64,000 bases of DNA, taken from assembly GCF_013116825.1 (NCBI RefSeq), contig NZ_JABFNS010000030.1:1-64000 (forward strand), read 5' to 3'. The notes beneath the pieces were generated by a model. That model saw nothing but the letters and a program-made list of their open reading frames with translations, had not been told where the DNA came from and did no database searches. The stretch comes from Myxococcus xanthus. GTDB taxonomy: Bacteria; Myxococcota; Myxococcia; Myxococcales; Myxococcaceae. Within the stretch, counting starts at the first letter, position 1, and each line of letters starts with the position of its first letter. Below are positions 60,667 through 64,000 of this stretch, piece after piece. A program made the position numbers and the translations under genes.

Positions 60667-62142
60667 CTACTCCGAGCCCTGCTGTGTCTCACCCGCGCCA
60701 TCCGCGGACACGGGCGTCGGAGCGCCGTGAGGCCGCGTGGTGGGGCTGGTGGCGGCGCCACCACCGGGCCGCAGCGCATTCTGTCCCAGGCGCGAGAAGT
60801 TGATGGAGTTGCTCAGGATGCGCACCGCCTCCTGGTCCGCGTGGAAGCCCATGGAGTTCTCCGCCTCCACGAAGTCCAGGTAGAACTGGGCACGCTTCTG
60901 CATGTCGCGCGCCTTGGCGAGCGCCTCCTCGGGCAGCCCCGCCTTCTGGGCGGACTCGAGGTCGTGGATGAGGTCCACCAGCGCGTCCATGGCGATGTTC
61001 CGCGTCTCGAAGGTGCGCGTCTGGATGGTCTCCGCGCGCTGGAGCAGCTCCGCCTCGCTCCACTTGTGGCACGTCTGGCACGCGCGGTTGATGTTCAGCA
61101 GCGGGCTGCGCACGTGGTGGTCGCTGACCTTCATCGCCCCTTCACGCATGAACGGCATGTGGCAGTCCGCGCAGGCCACGCCGCTCTTCGCGTGGATGCC
61201 CTGGTTGTACAGCTCGAACTCGGGGTGCTGCGCCTTCAGCACCTTGGCGCCCGTGAGCTTGTGCGTCCAGTCGGAGTGCCCGTCCTCGTCGTAGTAGGCC
61301 ATGATCTGGTCGATGTTGATGCCCTTGGCCCAGGGGTACGTGAGGCGCTTCTCCTTGCCCTTGAAGTAGTACTCGACGTGGCACTGCCCGCACACGTACG
61401 TGCGCATCTCCTGGCGCGTCGCGTCCTGATTCACCCGGAAGTTGGGAACGCCCTGGCTGGCCTTGAGCGCGGCGATGCCCTCGATGAAGCCAGGCCGCGT
61501 CACGCGCAGCTGCATCGTGGTGGGGTCGTGACAGTCGATGCATGAGACGGGGTGCTCCACCAGCTTGCGCGCCTCCATGAAGGGCATCTGGTTCATCTTC
61601 TCGAAGCCCTTGATGAGGTCGCCGTCGCCGAGCTTCTTGTAGGGCACGTACACGCTGGCGTGGCAGTGGATGCAGGTGCCCGGCTGCTGCGTCACGTGCT
61701 GGCGCTCGGTGTAGACCTGGTCGTCCAGCATGTGCGCGTGGCCGCGCTCCTCGCGGAAGTCGGTGGCGAAGGCGTAGCCGCTCCACATCGTCACCAGCCG
61801 AGGGTCCTCCTCGAGCCGGCTCTGCGCGACGACGGTGCGAGGGTCCGCCTGGGACGGCGTGCGCGCCACGGCCTCACTGCCGCCATAGCGGGTGCGCTGC
61901 TGGTCCACCGTGCGCTTGTAGCTGTCGTACTGCAGCGGGAAGTTCCGCCCCCACACCTCCGGGTCGGTGATGGTGTCGTCCAGTTCCACCACCCGGTAGA
62001 AGGGATTCTTCGCCTCCTGCTTGCGCTCCATGATGTTGACCAGGAGCGCGGTGACGCCAGCAGCGGCCAGGGCAGCAGCCACCGCCACGGCAATCACCAG
62101 CTTGACGCCGCTGAAGCGCCGTTGCTTCTCGGGCTCGGTCAT
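60667..62142 (-). CDS. nrfA: ammonia-forming cytochrome c nitrite reductase, CxxCH-type
   Basis: The 491-residue protein begins with a membrane-anchor-like helix (LVIAVAVAAALAAAGVTALL). It has five c-type haem motifs: CIHCH, CIDCH, CGQCH, CADCH and CQTCH. The NrfA signatures TYVCGQCHVEYYFKGKEKRL, YPWAKGINIDQIMAYYDEDG and SGVACADCHMPFMREG are clear. Classical NrfA has CxxCK at the active-site haem; here the first motif is CxxCH, as in a known subset. It reduces nitrite to ammonium with six electrons in the periplasm. Its ATG overlaps the nrfH stop by four bases, the usual nrfHA arrangement. Confidence 0.95.
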   Translation of the reverse strand: MTEPEKQRRFSGVKLVIAVAVAAALAAAGVTALLVNIMERKQEAKNPFYRVVELDDTITDPEVWGRNFPLQYDSYKRTVDQQRTRYGGSEAVARTPSQADPRTVVAQSRLEEDPRLVTMWSGYAFATDFREERGHAHMLDDQVYTERQHVTQQPGTCIHCHASVYVPYKKLGDGDLIKGFEKMNQMPFMEARKLVEHPVSCIDCHDPTTMQLRVTRPGFIEGIAALKASQGVPNFRVNQDATRQEMRTYVCGQCHVEYYFKGKEKRLTYPWAKGINIDQIMAYYDEDGHSDWTHKLTGAKVLKAQHPEFELYNQGIHAKSGVACADCHMPFMREGAMKVSDHHVRSPLLNINRACQTCHKWSEAELLQRAETIQTRTFETRNIAMDALVDLIHDLESAQKAGLPEEALAKARDMQKRAQFYLDFVEAENSMGFHADQEAVRILSNSINFSRLGQNALRPGGGAATSPTTRPHGAPTPVSADGAGETQQGSE

Positions 62143-62690
62143 CGTTCAACCTCCTGATGGATGAGTTCGGGGTTCCCGGAGCCTTCGGGGTGCCCCACGG
62201 AGTTGTGGCAGGTGAGGCACTGCAGCGAGTCCGCGTGGGGCGTTTCGATGCTCTCCACGAGGCTGGCGTGGCAGTTCCGGCAAGCGCTCTCCGTCACCTG
62301 CCGGTTGGCGGGGCGGATGCGGATGGGGTCCGGGAAGGTGCCGGTGGTGAAGTAGAAGGAGTGCCAGAAGCCGTTGCTCGCCTTGTTGAGGTACTTGGGC
62401 ACCAGCGCCGCCGGCGTGTGGCAGTCGTTGCAGGTCGCCACCGCGTGGTGGCTGCTCTTGCGCCAGCCATCGTACTGCTCGGTCATGATGTGGCAGTTGG
62501 CGCAGGCGGCTGGGTCGTCCTGCAGGTAGGCCGCGCCTTTCGCGTACGCGAAGGTGTAGCCACCGATGCCAATGGCCGAGCCCAGGGCGAGCCCCAGGGC
62601 CACTGCCAGGAGTGTGCGAGAGGCCGAGGACACGCGGAACACCGTAGCAACGGTTGTGCGGACGGCCAGCCCCATCTCGCAATCGCGCAT
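62139..62690 (-). CDS. nrfH: NrfH, membrane tetrahaem electron donor to NrfA
   Basis: I prefer ATG 62690 (GCGGAAA upstream); ATG 62675 is a near alternative, and the frame to 62846 crosses a terminator. The roughly 183-residue protein has one membrane helix (LLAVALGLALGSAIGIGGYT) and four haem motifs: CANCH, CNDCH, CRNCH and CLTCH, in the NapC/NirT family pattern. It passes quinol electrons to NrfA. The CxxCHxMxxxxD-type first haem (CANCHIMTEQYDG) fits the NrfH distal-ligand arrangement. It starts the nrfHA operon. Confidence 0.95.
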   Translation of the reverse strand: MRDCEMGLAVRTTVATVFRVSSASRTLLAVALGLALGSAIGIGGYTFAYAKGAAYLQDDPAACANCHIMTEQYDGWRKSSHHAVATCNDCHTPAALVPKYLNKASNGFWHSFYFTTGTFPDPIRIRPANRQVTESACRNCHASLVESIETPHADSLQCLTCHNSVGHPEGSGNPELIHQEVER

Positions 62691-62795
62691 GAATTTCCGC
62701 GCCGTTTGGGCGGCCGGAGCCGAGTCACGGAATTTTTGCGCCCATGTGGGAGGCACGCAGCATTTGCGTCGCGAAACACGCGCGGTGAAACCTCT

Positions 62796-62829
62796 GGGCC
62801 CGTGCCTCGAACCTGCGAGGCACGGGCCC
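62796..62829 (-). terminator. 14-bp perfect hairpin
   Basis: GGGCCCGTGCCTCG and CGAGGCACGGGCCC pair perfectly around AACCTG, downstream of the minus-strand relic ending near 62848 and upstream of nrfH. Confidence 0.7.
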
Positions 62830-62847
62830 GGAGGTTCACGCTCCACT

Positions 62848-63030
62848 CAGCGGTAGTACGGAGACAGCGCGCTCGAGATGCGTGTCACCAGCTCCTCGGT
62901 CAGCACCTGCTACTCAGGGGGCAGCGACGACAGGCTCGTGTTGAGCGTGCCGCGCAGATCGCGCAGCAGCACGTGCGCGCCGAGTGATTGCCGGGCCTTG
63001 AGGACGTCCAACAGGGGCATCCGGTGTTGG
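62848..63030 (-). pseudogene. C-terminal relic with an in-frame stop
   Basis: The minus strand reads LLDVLKARQSLGAHVLLRDL, RGTLNTSLSSLPPE, then TAG, then QVLTEELVTRISSALSPYYR before a final TGA. It looks like the end of one protein interrupted by a nonsense codon at about 62911. No N-terminal part is found upstream. I do not recognise the family. A strong terminator follows. Confidence 0.5.
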
Positions 63031-63131
63031 AGCAAAGGGACGCCTGCAGTGCGTCCCCCAGCAGGGACTGCGACTGGGGACTACCCCGCACCGCGCAAGC
63101 GCCATCCTGGCACCGGCGCCGACAGGCCCGT

Positions 63132-63149
63132 CATGACAGGAATGTCATG
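63132..63149. promoter_or_regulatory. operator-like palindrome
   Basis: CATGAC-N6-GTCATG is a perfect dyad about 130 bp upstream of the lipoprotein start at 63281. It may bind a dimeric regulator; the protein is unknown. Confidence 0.3.
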
Positions 63150-63178
63150 GCAACCCCGACTTTGAGGCCCAGGGTGTG

Positions 63179-63206
63179 TCGGAAACCCTCGGAAACCCTC
63201 GGAAAC
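63179..63206. repeat. 10-bp tandem repeat in the promoter region
   Basis: TCGGAAACCC occurs nearly three times in tandem, about 75 bp before the start codon at 63281, next to the CATGAC dyad. Confidence 0.6.
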
Positions 63207-63280
63207 ACCGGGGGTATGGGTTGGCGCGGTCGTTGCTGATGCGGGGGCACTGTCTACCCACCCCCAAGGAGCAACGCCCC

Positions 63281-64000
63281 ATGCAGAACTCCAGGTCCTG
63301 GCTCGCGGCTGTCGCGGCTGTCGCATTCGTCACGACGGGCTGTGATTCCGATGAAGCTCCCGATGCGAAGAAGGTCGCCGACATCGCCGCCTCCCGGTCG
63401 GCGGAGACGCTGCGAGGCGTCAGCAGCAGCATGAAGACCGTGAGCGGCCTGTCGACGCTCAATGGCCTGGACGACGCGATGGCGCTGTTCGGTGCGGGCT
63501 TCGAGGGCGTGCCGCTCCCCGGGCTGCCGGTGGGTGACGAAGGCGAGGCGCTGTCCACCTTGTTCGACGCGGATGAAATGGACGCGCAGGCGGACGAACT
63601 GGAGCGGTTCCTGCGCGAGCGCGTCTTTACCGAGGCCAACGTGGAGTCCACGGAGGACAACGCCACCGTCTTCCGCTTGAAGGGCGAGCAGATCTGCACG
63701 GACGGCAGGGAGCCTGCGGACGCGGACTGTGTCCGCTTCGTGGATGATGCGCAGCTGCGCGTTCGCGCGACGAACCTGGGGGACGACTCCCTGGAGCTGG
63801 AGTTGCTCATCGGCGCGAAGCGCGCGGAGCCGCTGGCGCTGCGCTTCCTGCCGAAGGCCGTCTCGCTGGTGGTGGACCTGGGCGGCTTGAAGGGGGCGGT
63901 GGAGCAGCTCGACGCCGAATCTGCCGGGTTCCTGCCGAAGGTGATGGTGGGGCAGGTCGAGCTCAAGGTGTCGAAGGAGGGCGAGTCGCACTGGATGGTC
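63281..64000 (+). CDS. lipoprotein, N-terminal 240 residues (runs off the window end)
   Basis: ATG 63281 has AAGGAG ten bases upstream and a lipoprotein signal (SWLAAVAAVAFVTTGC). The frame stays open to the window end, and dense coding character persists. The mature part reads MKTVSGLSTLNGLDDAMALF, ELERFLRERVFTEANVESTE, DNATVFRLKGEQICTDGREP and ALRFLPKAVSLVVDLGGLKG. It has a pair of cysteines (QICTD, ADCVRF). No family is recognised. The promoter region holds a dyad and a tandem repeat. Confidence 0.75.
   Translation, partial: MQNSRSWLAAVAAVAFVTTGCDSDEAPDAKKVADIAASRSAETLRGVSSSMKTVSGLSTLNGLDDAMALFGAGFEGVPLPGLPVGDEGEALSTLFDADEMDAQADELERFLRERVFTEANVESTEDNATVFRLKGEQICTDGREPADADCVRFVDDAQLRVRATNLGDDSLELELLIGAKRAEPLALRFLPKAVSLVVDLGGLKGAVEQLDAESAGFLPKVMVGQVELKVSKEGESHWMV

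Noticed and set aside
63179-63206. Possible CRISPR-like repeat
   Set aside because: The 10-bp units are directly adjacent with no spacers and no cas genes are present.

Overview
The window is very GC-rich, gene-dense DNA that reads as a myxobacterial chromosome, most likely Myxococcaceae (Myxococcus, Corallococcus or Pyxidicoccus). The reasons are the many lipoproteins with Asp/Gly/Pro-rich linkers, a 16-fold ELWxxDGTxxGT repeat protein with a MYXO-CTERM-like tail, an eukaryotic-type Ser/Thr kinase with PEGA domains, an FHA-GAF sigma-54 activator, NrfHA, and ECF sigma operons. No phage, plasmid backbone or CRISPR array was seen. Both window ends cut through genes (1..621 minus and 63281..64000 plus).

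Layout. 1-13 kb is accessory and scarred: three copies of the 3' end of one IS91-family element (1551, 10136, 12247), a decayed IS91 transposase N-terminus (about 4795-5300), truncated NmrA and PPK2 genes, a frameshifted histidine kinase and a tRNA 3'-end fragment lie between exported proteins, a LysR regulator and the ELWxxDGT protein. 13-25 kb holds a deoxyhypusine synthase-like enzyme, a trypsin-endonuclease I fusion, a METTL25-like methyltransferase, a TetR regulator, a BP74-like protein, a DExH helicase and a repeat/beta-lactamase-fold hydrolase, ending in an IS630 relic. 25-35 kb holds a kinase operon, two Cys-rich lipoproteins, the sigma-54 activator and a large surface lipoprotein of eight 81-residue beta domains plus RCC1-like repeats.

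35-37 kb is a block of ankyrin, zinc-ribbon (frameshifted) and DUF1993 genes that looks acquired. 37-50 kb contains a JAMM peptidase/3-hydroxyacyl-CoA dehydrogenase pair, an ECF41 sigma factor coupled to its carboxymuconolactone-decarboxylase partner behind a matching promoter, a B12-type radical SAM protein, a thioredoxin-TPR lipoprotein, a PQQ-type sugar dehydrogenase and membrane proteins. 50-64 kb contains a lamin-tail lipoprotein, an HSL-type hydrolase, a protein of six 72-residue repeats, the sigma / anti-sigma / small exported protein / TPR-CHAT operon, bioY, a DUF2147 protein and nrfHA.

The most interesting system is the four-gene operon at 54339-59142. It joins an ECF-like sigma factor, its membrane anti-sigma partner, a small secreted protein and an exported, membrane-anchored TPR-CHAT (caspase-like) protease. 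Its logic parallels the protease / anti-sigma / sigma trio of type III-E CRISPR (Craspase), but without CRISPR and with the protease predicted outside the cytoplasm. Second are the serine protease-endonuclease I fusion (14382-16517) and the 72-residue tandem-repeat protein (52344-53894). All functions are inferred from sequence reading alone; no database search was run.
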